Positions 47,825-57,555 of a DNA stretch of 64,000 nucleotides are shown here, in pieces. Location: assembly GCA_016182845.1 (NCBI GenBank), contig JACPFT010000016.1:62001-126000 (forward strand). The letters run 5' to 3'. Source of the stretch: Gammaproteobacteria bacterium. Its GTDB lineage: Bacteria > Pseudomonadota > Gammaproteobacteria > Enterobacterales > Permianibacteraceae. The translations under genes and the position numbers were made by a program. Positions within the stretch are counted from its first letter, which is position 1. Each line of letters begins with the position of its first letter. The notes beneath the pieces are model-generated. The model was given only the letters and a program-made list of their open reading frames with translations, was not told the DNA's origin and made no database searches.

Positions 47825-47870
47825 GCCGGCGGCGAAACGTCTTGCCCCCGCCCATGTTGAGGATAAAACG

Positions 47871-49319
47871 ATGGACTTGATGAAAGACTGGGAACTGGTG
47901 ATCGGCCTGGAAGTGCATATCCAGCTCGCCACCAACTCGAAGATTTTCTCCGGCGCGGCCACCGCTTTCGGCGCCGAGCCCAACACCCAGGCCTGCGCGG
48001 TCGACCTGGGCATGCCCGGCGTCCTGCCGGTCCTGAACAAGGAAGCCGTGCGCATGGCCGTGCAGTTCGGCCTGGCGGTGGACGCCGAGGTGAACCGCAA
48101 GAGCGTCTTCGCCCGCAAGAACTACTTCTACCCCGACCTCCCCAAGGGCTACCAGATCAGCCAGTTCGAGCTGCCCATCGTCGGCCGCGGCCACGTGGAC
48201 ATCGTGCAGAAGGACGGCACGATCAAGCGCGTGGGCGTGACCCGCGCCCATCTGGAAGAGGACGCCGGCAAGAGCCTGCACGAAGACTTCCATGGCATGA
48301 GCGGCATCGATCTGAACCGGGCCTCGACGCCCCTGTTGGAAATCGTCTCCGAGCCGGACCTGCGCAGCGCCGAGGAGGCCGTGGCCTACCTGAAGACCAT
48401 CCATGGCCTCGTCCGTTATCTCGAGATCTGCGATGGCAACATGGCCGAGGGCTCCATGCGCTGCGACGCCAACGTCTCCGTGCGCCGCCGTGGCGAGGAG
48501 AAATTCGGCACCCGCTGCGAGATCAAGAACGTCAATTCCTTCCGCTTCGTGGAAAAGGCCATCAACTACGAGGCCGAGCGCCAGATCCGCGAGATCCTGG
48601 CCGGCAACAGCATCCGACAGGAAACGCGCCTGTACGACTCGACCAAGAACGAGACCCGTTCCATGCGCTCCAAGGAAGAGGCCAATGACTACCGCTACTT
48701 CCCGGATCCGGACCTGCTGCCCCTGGTCATCGACGACGAGTACATCGCCGGCGTGAAGGCCGGGTTGCCGGAGCTGCCTGCCGCCAAGCGCGAGCGCTTC
48801 ATCGGCCAGTACGGCTTGTCCAACTACGACGCCACCGTGCTCACCGGCTCCAAGGAACTGGCCGCCGCCTACGAGACCCTGGTGGGCTTGGTGGGCAAGG
48901 AACCGAAGATCTGCGCCAACTGGCTGTCCCAGGAACTGGCCGGCTATCTGAACAAGGAAAACCTGGAAATCACCGAGTCCAAGGTGTCCATGGAGCAGTT
49001 GGCCGCCCTGGTGGGCCGCATCCTGGACGGCACCATCTCCGGACGCGGCGGCAAGGAAGTCCTGGAGGCTCTGTGGGCCGGCGAAGCCGAGGTGGATGGC
49101 ATCATCGAGGCCAAGGGCCTGAAGCAGATGTCAGACACCGGCGCCCTGGAAGCCATCATCGACCAGGTCTTGGCCGGCGCCACGGCCCAGGTCGAGCAGT
49201 ACCGGGGCGGCAAGACCGGCCTGTTCGGCTTCTTCGTCGGCCAGGTCATGAAGTTGTCCAAGGGCCAGGCCAACCCCGGCCAGGTCAACGACATCCTCAA
49301 GAAGAAGCTGGAAGGCTGA
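47871..49319 (+). CDS. gatB: Asp/Glu-tRNA amidotransferase subunit B
   Basis: tRNA-binding kinase subunit of GatCAB. The 482 aa include [22 protein letters not shown] at the N-terminus, [18 protein letters not shown] and a C-terminal helical/YqeY-like domain. ATG 47871 has GAGG eight bases upstream; the open frame upstream is repeat-derived and was rejected. Confidence 0.97.
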   Translation: MDLMKDWELVIGLEVHIQLATNSKIFSGAATAFGAEPNTQACAVDLGMPGVLPVLNKEAVRMAVQFGLAVDAEVNRKSVFARKNYFYPDLPKGYQISQFELPIVGRGHVDIVQKDGTIKRVGVTRAHLEEDAGKSLHEDFHGMSGIDLNRASTPLLEIVSEPDLRSAEEAVAYLKTIHGLVRYLEICDGNMAEGSMRCDANVSVRRRGEEKFGTRCEIKNVNSFRFVEKAINYEAERQIREILAGNSIRQETRLYDSTKNETRSMRSKEEANDYRYFPDPDLLPLVIDDEYIAGVKAGLPELPAAKRERFIGQYGLSNYDATVLTGSKELAAAYETLVGLVGKEPKICANWLSQELAGYLNKENLEITESKVSMEQLAALVGRILDGTISGRGGKEVLEALWAGEAEVDGIIEAKGLKQMSDTGALEAIIDQVLAGATAQVEQYRGGKTGLFGFFVGQVMKLSKGQANPGQVNDILKKKLEG

Positions 49320-49332
49320 TCGCCCCCATCGA

Positions 49333-49364
49333 ACAAAGAGCCCTACGGGGCTCTTTGTCTTTAT
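49333..49364 (+). terminator. Terminator of gatCAB
   Basis: An 11-bp perfect stem, ACAAAGAGCCC/GGGCTCTTTGT with loop TACG (49333-49358), followed by CTTTAT. It starts 14 bases after the gatB stop. Confidence 0.88.
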
Positions 49365-49460
49365 ACCAACCATGGCACATTGCCTTCGCTGCGGGCGTGC
49401 ACTAGCTTCTTAACAAACGGGCCGGATATCCGATTCCTTTCGTCGGAGAGGTACACCGCC

Positions 49461-51692
49461 TTGACGCGCAGCGCGCTCCGCTTTCTCCTCGCCCTGCTGA
49501 TCTACGTGGTCGGCGTGGCGGGGCTCGCCTATGGCGTCTATGCCCTGGGCAAGCAGCAGTATCTGCGCGAAGTGGATCAGCGCCTGCTCACCGCCGCGAG
49601 CCGCATCACCCATTTGCTGCCGGCCAATTTCCACGACCGGGCCCGCGACGCCAAGGCCATCAGCGTCGAGGAAGACACCCGCAACATGGCCCTACTCAGC
49701 AGCCATGCCAATACCGGCGGCTTCGCTTACCTGTATTTCTACGTCGTGGATCAGGGCATGGTGTATTTCACCGCCTCCAGCGCCACGGCCGAGGATTACC
49801 TGAACAACGAGGCCTCGACCTACTGGACCGCCTATCCGGAGGGACCGCCGGAATTCCTTGAAGCCTACCGGGCCAATGCGCCGGTGCATGTCACCAATAC
49901 CGATCGCTGGGGCAGCTTCCGCTCGGTGCTGGTGCCCTTGCGCTCGCCCTCGGGGCAGCCCTTCGTGGCCGGTGCCGACATCAATATCTCGGACATCGAC
50001 GCCGGCCTGCTGCGTCAGGCCTTGGGCGTCGCGGCCCTGGGCCTGCTCATGCTGGGTCTGGCCGTGCCCATGATGCTGGCCTTCCGGCGCAGCCAGCTCG
50101 ATGCCAACAAGGAGTTGCAGGAACTCAATGCCCGCTTGCAGGGCGATATCGAGCATGCCGTGCACATCGAGGGCGAGCTGCGCCATGCCCGGGACGAGGC
50201 CCAGTCGGCCAATGCCTGCAAGAGCCAGTTCCTGGCCCATATGAGCCATGACATCCGCACGCCCCTGCACGGCGTGCTGGGCCTGCTGGATCTGCTGCGC
50301 CAGACGCCGCTCAATGCCCAGCAGAACGGCTATGTGGACACGGCGCGCGATACCGGCCTGAGCCTGGCCAACACCATAGACCGGCTGCTGGACTTCACCG
50401 CCGCCGATGGCGGCAAGATCAGCCCGCGCCTGGAAGCCGTGCACATCCGTCGCTTCTGCGACGAGCTGGCGCGGGGCTTCATGTCCCTGATCGGCCCGCG
50501 CCGCCTGGAGCTCTTGATCTACGCCACCCACTCGGTCCCGGAATACCTGGTGCTGGACCCGGTCCTGCTCAGGCAGATCCTGGTGAATCTGCTGGGAAAC
50601 GCGGTCAAGTTCACCGAACGCGGGCATATCGAGGCGGTTCTGGTCTGGCACCAGGACCAGCTCTCCGGGCGCATCAGCGACACGGGTACGGGTATCCCCC
50701 CGAACTGCCGGCAGCATATCTTCGAACCCTTCCAGCAGGCGGATAACTCCTTGAGCCGGGAGAACAGCGGCACGGGCCTGGGGCTGCCCCTAGCCAAGAT
50801 GCTCTGCCTGGCCCTGGGCGGCGATCTCTGGCTGGAGCACAGCGACCCGCGCGGCTCGCGCTTCGCATTCCGCGTTCTGGCGGCGCGCGGCGATGGCCTG
50901 TCGGAGCTGCAACGCGTCCAGCAGGGCCGCCCCCTGGTCCTGCTCTCCAGCTTCAGCCCCCTGGCCCTATGGCTGCGCGAGACCGTCGAGGCCTGGGGCC
51001 TGAACCTGGTTTCCGGCAGCCAGCTTGCCGAGATCCCCGAGGCCCTGCTGAGCGAAGCCCATGTCGTCCTGGATGCCGCCTTGGGCGAGCCGTTGCTTGG
51101 GCCGATTCTGGAGCGACTGCCCGACCCGGCCCGCGTCGCTTGGCTGGACTGGGCCGACTCCCCCCAGGCGCCGCCGGCCGGCATACGCCAGGTCCTGCAC
51201 AAACCCCTGTCCCGCCAAGCCCTCGCCGACTGGCTGACCCCGGCGGAACAGCGTGCCCCCATGCCACCGCCGGAACAGAAGACCCAGCTGGATGGCCAGG
51301 TCCTGGTGGTGGAGGACAACGAGGTGAACCGCTTGATCGCGGTGCGCGTGCTCAACAAGGCTGGGTTACAGACTGCCGTGGCGGAAAATGGCCAGGAGGC
51401 GCTGGAGCGCTGCCGCGAGCAGCACTTCGATCTGATCCTCATGGATATTCAGATGGCCGGGATGGATGGCCTGGAGGCGACGCGCCGCCTGCACCAGGAA
51501 TGGGGCGCCGATACGCCGCCCATCGTCGGCCTATCGGCCCATGCCTATGCCGAGCACATCGCCGAGGCCCAGGCCGCCGGCATGTGCGACTACCTGAGCA
51601 AGCCCTTCCGTCACGAGGAGCTGCTCAACCGCGTGCGCCACTGGCTGGAGAAGAGCCACAAGACCCCGCCCGAACGGGCCGAGGCGGGTTGA
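49461..51692 (+). CDS. Hybrid sensor histidine kinase with receiver domain
   Basis: Inner-membrane phosphorelay kinase, about 743 aa from a TTG start (GGAGAGG nine bases upstream; no better ATG). Helix 1 (about 5-27), a periplasmic sensor (about 28-190), helix 2 (about 193-213), a coiled linker, then a HisKA domain with His263 (HMSHDIRTPLHG), an ATPase domain (NLLGNAVKFTERG, DTGTGIPPN, GTGLGLPLAKML), a degenerate receiver-like stretch (about 490-600) and a true receiver with Asp662 (LILMDIQM) and Lys in YLSKPF. There is no HPt domain and no adjacent regulator. Confidence 0.85.
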   Translation: MTRSALRFLLALLIYVVGVAGLAYGVYALGKQQYLREVDQRLLTAASRITHLLPANFHDRARDAKAISVEEDTRNMALLSSHANTGGFAYLYFYVVDQGMVYFTASSATAEDYLNNEASTYWTAYPEGPPEFLEAYRANAPVHVTNTDRWGSFRSVLVPLRSPSGQPFVAGADINISDIDAGLLRQALGVAALGLLMLGLAVPMMLAFRRSQLDANKELQELNARLQGDIEHAVHIEGELRHARDEAQSANACKSQFLAHMSHDIRTPLHGVLGLLDLLRQTPLNAQQNGYVDTARDTGLSLANTIDRLLDFTAADGGKISPRLEAVHIRRFCDELARGFMSLIGPRRLELLIYATHSVPEYLVLDPVLLRQILVNLLGNAVKFTERGHIEAVLVWHQDQLSGRISDTGTGIPPNCRQHIFEPFQQADNSLSRENSGTGLGLPLAKMLCLALGGDLWLEHSDPRGSRFAFRVLAARGDGLSELQRVQQGRPLVLLSSFSPLALWLRETVEAWGLNLVSGSQLAEIPEALLSEAHVVLDAALGEPLLGPILERLPDPARVAWLDWADSPQAPPAGIRQVLHKPLSRQALADWLTPAEQRAPMPPPEQKTQLDGQVLVVEDNEVNRLIAVRVLNKAGLQTAVAENGQEALERCREQHFDLILMDIQMAGMDGLEATRRLHQEWGADTPPIVGLSAHAYAEHIAEAQAAGMCDYLSKPFRHEELLNRVRHWLEKSHKTPPERAEAG

Positions 51693-51733
51693 AGCCTACC
51701 CTAGATGACGTCCCGTAGGGAATCCGGGAGGTC

Positions 51734-52144
51734 TCAGCCCCCGCTCGTGCGCCGGGGTGTCAGCTTGTCGCAGTAATCCGGATCGCCGTTCCAGCGCAGG
51801 CGAACGACCCGCCCGTCCTGGTCCAGCTCGGCGCTACGGGTGCAGACTCCGCCACCGCCGCCGCCCAGGCCGAACAGGGTGCCTACGGACACGCCCACAT
51901 GGCCGCCGCCGCCGCCGACGCCCACTCCCATGGTGGGGCCGCCGCCGCGTTCGCGGCGCTGGCTGCTCCAGCTGAAGAACTGGCGCCCCGCCGCCTCGTA
52001 CTCCCGATCCGGCGGCCCCCAGGCATCCATCAGAGTCTCGATGTGCACGCCCTCCCAGGCCTGCATGCGGGCATCCACATGGGCCGGCTGCACGCTGGCG
52101 CAGGCTGTGAGACCGAGAGAAACCACGCCAAGCAGCACACGCAT
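51734..52144 (-). CDS. Small glycine-rich lipoprotein, function unknown
   Basis: 136 aa with a lipoprotein signal peptide (lipobox LTAC, Cys at about residue 15). After it comes a conserved-looking WGPPDREYEAAGRQFFSW segment, a very Gly/Val-rich stretch (about 72-105) and a short region with two Cys. The WGxPD arrangement recalls small outer-membrane lipoproteins of the SmpA/BamE type, but I would not assign it. GGAGG lies just before the ATG. Confidence 0.68.
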   Translation of the reverse strand: MRVLLGVVSLGLTACASVQPAHVDARMQAWEGVHIETLMDAWGPPDREYEAAGRQFFSWSSQRRERGGGPTMGVGVGGGGGHVGVSVGTLFGLGGGGGGVCTRSAELDQDGRVVRLRWNGDPDYCDKLTPRRTSGG

Positions 52145-52289
52145 CTCGCCTCCCCGGCCGCGCGCCGCGCGCGGCTCTCCATGCCTTTGGTGTATGACTT
52201 TCCCGAGGGAAACGCAAGCCCCGGCGTTTGCAGAATCCAGGGGGCCTCCGTTAAGCTGTGCCGCCTGATTTCCCGCCGCGCACGAACCC

Positions 52290-52541
52290 ATGCCCAAGAA
52301 AAACACCCCGGATTTCGAGAGCCAGCTCGCCGAGCTGGAAGCCCTGGTCGAACAGATGGAGCAGGGCGACCTGCCTCTGGACGACTCCCTCAAGGCCTTC
52401 GAGCGCGGTATCGGCCTGGCGCGGTCCTGCCAGAAGGCCCTGGCCGAGGCCGAGCAGAAAGTACAGATCCTGCTCAGCAAGAACGGCGAGGAGTCCCTGG
52501 CGGACTTCCGCAATGACCAGGCAGAGGACGAAGACGCCTGA
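52290..52541 (+). CDS. xseB: Exodeoxyribonuclease VII small subunit
   Basis: Small subunit of ExoVII (single-strand DNA degradation), 83 aa, with [32 protein letters not shown], the family signature. Its stop overlaps the ispA start by one base (TGATG). Confidence 0.95.
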   Translation: MPKKNTPDFESQLAELEALVEQMEQGDLPLDDSLKAFERGIGLARSCQKALAEAEQKVQILLSKNGEESLADFRNDQAEDEDA

Positions 52542-53425
52542 TGCGCGAACGCCTCCAGCCCTGGCAGGCGCGCATCGAGTCCTGCCTGGCCCGCTACCTC
52601 GCCGAGCTCGCCGACGGCCCCGAGCGCCTGCGCGCCGCCATGGCCTATAGCCTGCTGGACGGCGGCAAGCGCGTCCGCCCCGTCCTGGTCTATGCCGCAG
52701 GCGAGGCCCTGGGCGGCGGCGCCCTGCCCGCCGATCTGGACGCCTGCGCGGCGGCCATCGAGTGCATCCACGTCTATTCCCTGATCCACGACGACCTGCC
52801 GGCCATGGACGACGACGCCCTGCGCCGGGGCAAGCCCACCAACCACATCGCCTTCGACGAGGCCACGGCCATCCTGGCCGGCGACGCCTTGCAGGCACTG
52901 GCCTTCGAGATCCTGGCCAGCCACCGCTTCGCGCCCGGCGTGCCGGTCGCCGAACTGCTGCGCAGCCTGGCCCGCGCCAGCGGTGCGGCGGGCATGTGCG
53001 GCGGCCAGGCCATCGATCTCGATGCAACGGGAAGGAGCCTGGACCTGGACGCCCTGGAGCGGATGCACCGCCTGAAGACCGGCGCCCTGATCGCGGCGGC
53101 GGTGCGCCTGGGCGCTTTGTGTGTGCCCGGGGTCTCTGAAGAAACGCTTACCGCCTTGGACACCTATGCGCGCGCCATCGGCCTGGCCTTCCAGGTCCAG
53201 GACGACATCCTGGACATCGAGTCGGATACCGAGACCCTGGGCAAGCCCCAGGGCTCGGACCAGGACCAGGGCAAGGTCACCTACCCCGCGCTATTGGGCC
53301 TGGCCGGCGCCAAGGCCAAGGCCGAGGAGCTGGTCCGGGCGGCCGAGCTGGCCGTTTCCGCCCTGCCCGGCCAGGCCCCCTTCCTGAAGGAGTTCGCCCA
53401 CTACATCATCCGGCGCCGCGCCTGA
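52541..53425 (+). CDS. ispA: Farnesyl diphosphate synthase (geranyltranstransferase)
   Basis: Condenses IPP with DMAPP/GPP to FPP, the precursor of undecaprenyl phosphate and quinone side chains. The 294 aa include LLDGGKRVRPVL, the first Asp-rich motif HDDLPAMDDD, and the second, FQVQDDILDIESD. It is coupled to xseB; dxs, its usual next neighbour, is separated from it here by a TonB receptor gene. Confidence 0.96.
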   Translation: MRERLQPWQARIESCLARYLAELADGPERLRAAMAYSLLDGGKRVRPVLVYAAGEALGGGALPADLDACAAAIECIHVYSLIHDDLPAMDDDALRRGKPTNHIAFDEATAILAGDALQALAFEILASHRFAPGVPVAELLRSLARASGAAGMCGGQAIDLDATGRSLDLDALERMHRLKTGALIAAAVRLGALCVPGVSEETLTALDTYARAIGLAFQVQDDILDIESDTETLGKPQGSDQDQGKVTYPALLGLAGAKAKAEELVRAAELAVSALPGQAPFLKEFAHYIIRRRA

Positions 53426-53454
53426 GCGGCGCTTCGGGGCTCGCATAGTCCCGC

Positions 53455-53478
53455 CCCCTGGCTTATGCTCCCCAGGGG
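53455..53478. promoter_or_regulatory. Inverted repeat upstream of the second TonB receptor
   Basis: CCCCTGG (53455-53461) and CCAGGGG (53472-53478) are perfect inverted arms around 10 bases, in the 78-base gap before the receptor and followed by an A/T-rich stretch. It could be an operator or a weak ispA terminator; no T-run follows. Confidence 0.3.
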
Positions 53479-53503
53479 AAAAATAATTACAAGAACAATT
53501 CCT

Positions 53504-55528
53504 ATGTCAGCCTTTGCCCCTACGACCGCCCTGGCCCTGCTGCTGGCCGCCGGCCCCGTCCTGGCCCAGAGCGAGGATGTCTTCGAGCTGAGCCTTGAGG
53601 AACTGAGCCAGGTCCAGGTCAGCGTCGCCTCTCGCAACCAGGAGTCCACCGCCGCCGCGCCAGGCTCGGTGACCGTGTTCACCCGCGAGGACATCCAGCG
53701 CCTGGGCGCACGCCGCCTGGGCGATCTGCTCAACCTGGTGCCGGGGGTGCAGGCCCTGTTCGAGGCCCAAGAAGGGCGCACGAATTTGCTGCAAGGCCGG
53801 GGCGTGCCCGAGGCCTATGGCCAGTCCTTCCTCCTGCTCCTGGACGGCAAGCGCCTGAACGAGCATTACACCGGCGGCTTCACCCTGGCCAACCGCTTCA
53901 TCGAGCTGGGCAACGTGGAGCGGGTCGAGGTGGCGCGCGGCCCGGGTTCGGCACTCTACGGTTCCAATGCCTTCTCGGGCGTCATCAATATCGTCACCAG
54001 CCAGGACCGGCGCGAGCTGGAGCTCGATCTAGGCTCTCATCGCGGCCGGCGTGCCGCCGCCCAGTACGGCGCGCAGGGCGAGGACTGGCAGCTGGCCGGC
54101 TTCGTGGCCGCCTATGAGGATGCCGGCGAGTCCTATTCGGGGGTCTTCGATCGCTTCGGACGGCAGGACCGCACCCGCGACCCCCGCCGGCTGTTCGATG
54201 CCTATGTCAGCGGCAGTTACGGCGGTGCCTTCCTCACCCTGCGCCAGTCCCGGCACCGCCTGGAGGATTACTACGAATTCGGGCGCCTGGCCGATGGTCT
54301 CAACGAGGACATGAACGAGAGCCTGTTGGCCCAGGCCGGCTACCGCTGGGAGTCCGCCGGCGCCTGGTCCGGCGAACTGGCCCTGAGCGAGATGCGCGTA
54401 TCCTGGGAACCCCTGGGGCGCCTGGCCCTGCAGGGACCGGAACTGCCCGCCGACCTCATCAACGGCGCCCACCTGGAATACCGTAGCCAGGAACTGACCG
54501 CCGACGCCCGCCATGCCTTCTCCGCCGACCACCGGCTCAACCTGGGCCTGAACCTGGAGCGGGCCGCCACGCCCGAGGCCGCCTCGGTCAGCAACTACGA
54601 CCCCATCAGCGGCGAGTCCCTGGGCGCCGTGCGCGAGTTGCACGGGGACCGCTACCGCTTCGTGGGCGATCAGAAGCGGCGCATTCTCGGTGTCTATCTG
54701 CAGGACCAGTACCAGTGGAACGAAAACTGGAGCACCACCCTGGGCCTGCGCCACGACCATTTCAACGACATCGGCGCCGCCACCAGCCCGCGCCTGGCGC
54801 TGATCTACACGCCCGGCGAGGCGGATACATTCAAGCTCATGCACGGCCGCGCCTACCGCGCTCCGGGCCTGGGCGACCTCTACGACCAGGAGGCCGGCCA
54901 GACCCTGGGCAATCCCGAGCTGGAGGCCATCACCGTCCGGACCACCGAGCTGGCCTGGCTGCACCAGGCCTCGGCCTGGCAGGCCGGCATCACCCTGTTC
55001 GACAACCATGCCGAGAACCTGCTCTCGGGCGTGCCCCAACCCGATGGCCGCACCCTGGTGGATAACGTGGGCAGCAACGACAACCGCGGCTACGAGCTGG
55101 AACTGGCCGTGGAGCCGGGCGCCAACTGGCTCATCAAGCTAAACTACACGCGCATCGCGCAGAACCGCACCCGAGGCGTTCCGGATGCTTCGGCCATCAT
55201 CGCCGAGGACTTCGGCGCGCCCGCCTTCGGATCCTGGATCCTCAACTACGCCGCCGGCGACTGGAACTTCAATCTCAACGGCTACTGGCGCCGGGCGCTC
55301 CCGGCCATCGCCGACGAGGGCGATTACCACCCCGCCAATGCCGTCATCAACTGGCGCGCCACGCCGGCCTTGGGCCTGCAGCTGGCGGCCTACAACCTGG
55401 GCGACGAGGCCGGCGCCATACCGGCCCGCAGCAGCGGCCTCGGCCGGCGGCCCGATGGCCGCATCGAACGCGCCGTGCCGCTGCGCGGCCGCGAGCTGTG
55501 GCTGAGCCTCAGCTATGCACTGGACTGA
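53504..55528 (+). CDS. TonB-dependent outer-membrane receptor
   Basis: 674 aa. Signal peptide (cleaved near VLA-QSED), then FELSLEELSQVQVSVASRNQ, a pre-plug segment common in iron-complex receptors, a plug (about 40-165) with LLLLDGKRLNEHY and VERVEVARGPGSALYGSNAFSGVINIVTS, and a barrel with a late RAYRAPGLGDLY. It ends SLSYALD instead of a terminal aromatic. The ligand is unknown. ATG 53504 is preferred over one at 53465. It is inserted between ispA and dxs. Confidence 0.88.
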   Translation: MSAFAPTTALALLLAAGPVLAQSEDVFELSLEELSQVQVSVASRNQESTAAAPGSVTVFTREDIQRLGARRLGDLLNLVPGVQALFEAQEGRTNLLQGRGVPEAYGQSFLLLLDGKRLNEHYTGGFTLANRFIELGNVERVEVARGPGSALYGSNAFSGVINIVTSQDRRELELDLGSHRGRRAAAQYGAQGEDWQLAGFVAAYEDAGESYSGVFDRFGRQDRTRDPRRLFDAYVSGSYGGAFLTLRQSRHRLEDYYEFGRLADGLNEDMNESLLAQAGYRWESAGAWSGELALSEMRVSWEPLGRLALQGPELPADLINGAHLEYRSQELTADARHAFSADHRLNLGLNLERAATPEAASVSNYDPISGESLGAVRELHGDRYRFVGDQKRRILGVYLQDQYQWNENWSTTLGLRHDHFNDIGAATSPRLALIYTPGEADTFKLMHGRAYRAPGLGDLYDQEAGQTLGNPELEAITVRTTELAWLHQASAWQAGITLFDNHAENLLSGVPQPDGRTLVDNVGSNDNRGYELELAVEPGANWLIKLNYTRIAQNRTRGVPDASAIIAEDFGAPAFGSWILNYAAGDWNFNLNGYWRRALPAIADEGDYHPANAVINWRATPALGLQLAAYNLGDEAGAIPARSSGLGRRPDGRIERAVPLRGRELWLSLSYALD

Positions 55529-55611
55529 GCTCCGGGCATTCGGCCCTACAAGCCGCCGCCCAACTGCCGTACAATAGCGAGTTCTCGAACGAGTCCGCGC
55601 CTTGGCCGGGG

Positions 55612-55659
55612 CCGTCTGAAGCCAGATCCGTCTGAAGCCAAAACCGTCTGCAGAAGTAA
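55612..55659. repeat. Three tandem 16-bp repeats in the dxs leader
   Basis: CCGTCTGAAGCCAGAT, CCGTCTGAAGCCAAAA and CCGTCTGCAGAAGTAA follow one another exactly at 55612, 55628 and 55644. The last ends five bases before the dxs ATG, where a ribosome-binding site should be. Confidence 0.65.
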
Positions 55660-55664
55660 CACCG

Positions 55665-57551
55665 ATGAGCCCGACGCCAAACGCCTTTCCGCTCCTGTCC
55701 CAGATCGACTCGCCGGCCGACTTGCGCCGCCTGTCGGAGGACCAGTTACAGGCCCTGGCCATCGAGCTGCGCGAATTCGTGGTACACACCATCAGCCAGT
55801 GCGGCGGCCATTTCGCCGCCAACCTGGGCGTGGTCGAGCTGACCATCGCCCTGCACTACGTGCTTAATACCCCGGAAGACCGCCTGGTCTGGGACGTGGG
55901 CCACCAGGCCTATCCCCACAAGGTCCTCACCGGCCGCCGGGATCGCCTGAGCACCGTCCGCCAGAAGGACGGCCTGCATCCCTTCCCCTGGCGCGGCGAA
56001 AGCGAGTACGACACCTTCGCCGTGGGCCATTCCTCGACCTCCATCTCCGCCGCGCTGGGCATGGCCATCGCCGCCCGCAAGGCCGGCTCGGACCGCAAGG
56101 TCGTGGCCGTGATCGGCGACGGCGCCATGACCGCCGGCATGGCCTTCGAGGCCATGAACCATGCCGCCGATGTGGATGCCAAGCTCCTGGTCATCTTGAA
56201 CGACAACGAGATGTCCATCTCCGAGAACGTCGGCGGCCTGAACCGTTACCTGACCAAGATCCTGGCCAGCCGGACCTATGCGCACTTGCGCGAAGGCTCC
56301 AAGAAAGTGCTGTCCAAGATGCCGCTCGCCTGGGAATTCGCCCGCCGCGTCGAAGAGCATGCCAAGGGCATGGTCGCCCCGGGCACGCTCTTCGAGGAGC
56401 TGGGCTTCAACTACATCGGTCCCATCAATGGCCACGACCTGCCCACCCTGATCCACACCCTGGACAATATGAAGGACCTGACCGGTCCCCAGTTCCTGCA
56501 CGTGGTCACCAAGAAGGGCAAGGGCTATAGCCCGGCCGAGAAGGATCCCATCGGCTACCACGCCACCGGCAAGTTCGATCCCAAGCTGGACTACATGCCC
56601 AAAGCGGGCGGCAAGCCCTCCTATGCCAACATCTTCGGCGAATGGCTCTGCGACATGGCGGCCGCCGACCCCAAGCTCATGGCCATCACCCCGGCCATGC
56701 GCGAGGGTTCGGGCATGGTGCGCTTCGCCCGGGAATTCCCCGGCCAGTATGTGGACGTGGGCATCGCCGAGCAGCATGCCGTGACCCTGGCGGCCGGCAT
56801 GGCCTGCGACGGCTTGAAGCCGGTCGTGGCCATCTACTCGACCTTTTTGCAGCGCGCCTACGACCAGCTGATCCACGACGTGGCCCTGCAAAACCTGCCG
56901 GTCCTGTTCGCCATCGACCGCGCGGGCCTGGTGGGCGGCGACGGCGCCACCCACAACGGCGCCTTCGACCTGTCCTTCCTGCGCTGCATCCCGAATATGC
57001 TGATCATGGCGCCGTCCGACGAGAACGAGTGCCGGCAAATGCTCTACACCGGCTTCCAACACGGCGGCCCGGCGGCGGTGCGCTATCCGCGCGGCGCCGG
57101 CATGGGCGTCCAGCCCGAGAAGGCCATGACCGCCCTGCCCATCGGCAAGGCGCGGGTCCTGCGCGAAGGCCGCGACATCGCCATCCTGTCCTTCGGCGGC
57201 ATGCTGCCCGACGCCCTGGCGGCCGGCGACAGCCTCGGCGCGACAGTGGTGGACATGCGCTTCGTGAAGCCCCTGGACGAGGCCCTGCTGCGCGAGCTGG
57301 CCAAGAGCCACCGCGTCTTCATCACCGTGGAAGAGAATGCCGTCCAGGGCGGCGCCGGCTCCGCCGTCAACGAGTTCGTGCTGGCCGAGTCCTTGAGCGT
57401 GGAGATCAGCAACCTGGGCCTGCCGGATCGCTTTATCCACCACGGCGAGGCGAATCTGGTGAAGCCGGAGTTCGGCCTGGACGCCAAGGGCATCGTCGCC
57501 GCCGCCGAACGCCACCGTGCCCCCGCCGCCGGTCTGAAAGCGGCGGGTTGA
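55665..57551 (+). CDS. dxs: 1-deoxy-D-xylulose-5-phosphate synthase
   Basis: Thiamine-diphosphate enzyme making DXP from pyruvate and glyceraldehyde 3-phosphate, the entry to the MEP isoprenoid pathway and precursor of thiamine and pyridoxal. The 628 aa include [16 protein letters not shown], the ThDP motif [17 protein letters not shown] ... NDNEMSIS, and [15 protein letters not shown] (catalytic Glu region). A TACAAT box (55570-55575) in the 136-base leader may be its own -10; the -35 is weak. Confidence 0.97.
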   Translation: MSPTPNAFPLLSQIDSPADLRRLSEDQLQALAIELREFVVHTISQCGGHFAANLGVVELTIALHYVLNTPEDRLVWDVGHQAYPHKVLTGRRDRLSTVRQKDGLHPFPWRGESEYDTFAVGHSSTSISAALGMAIAARKAGSDRKVVAVIGDGAMTAGMAFEAMNHAADVDAKLLVILNDNEMSISENVGGLNRYLTKILASRTYAHLREGSKKVLSKMPLAWEFARRVEEHAKGMVAPGTLFEELGFNYIGPINGHDLPTLIHTLDNMKDLTGPQFLHVVTKKGKGYSPAEKDPIGYHATGKFDPKLDYMPKAGGKPSYANIFGEWLCDMAAADPKLMAITPAMREGSGMVRFAREFPGQYVDVGIAEQHAVTLAAGMACDGLKPVVAIYSTFLQRAYDQLIHDVALQNLPVLFAIDRAGLVGGDGATHNGAFDLSFLRCIPNMLIMAPSDENECRQMLYTGFQHGGPAAVRYPRGAGMGVQPEKAMTALPIGKARVLREGRDIAILSFGGMLPDALAAGDSLGATVVDMRFVKPLDEALLRELAKSHRVFITVEENAVQGGAGSAVNEFVLAESLSVEISNLGLPDRFIHHGEANLVKPEFGLDAKGIVAAAERHRAPAAGLKAAG

Positions 57552-57555
57552 ACGG

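Noticed and set aside
47787-47870. Upstream start for gatB
   Set aside because: The extension is translated repeat DNA; ATG 47871 has a good ribosome-binding site and matches the family start.
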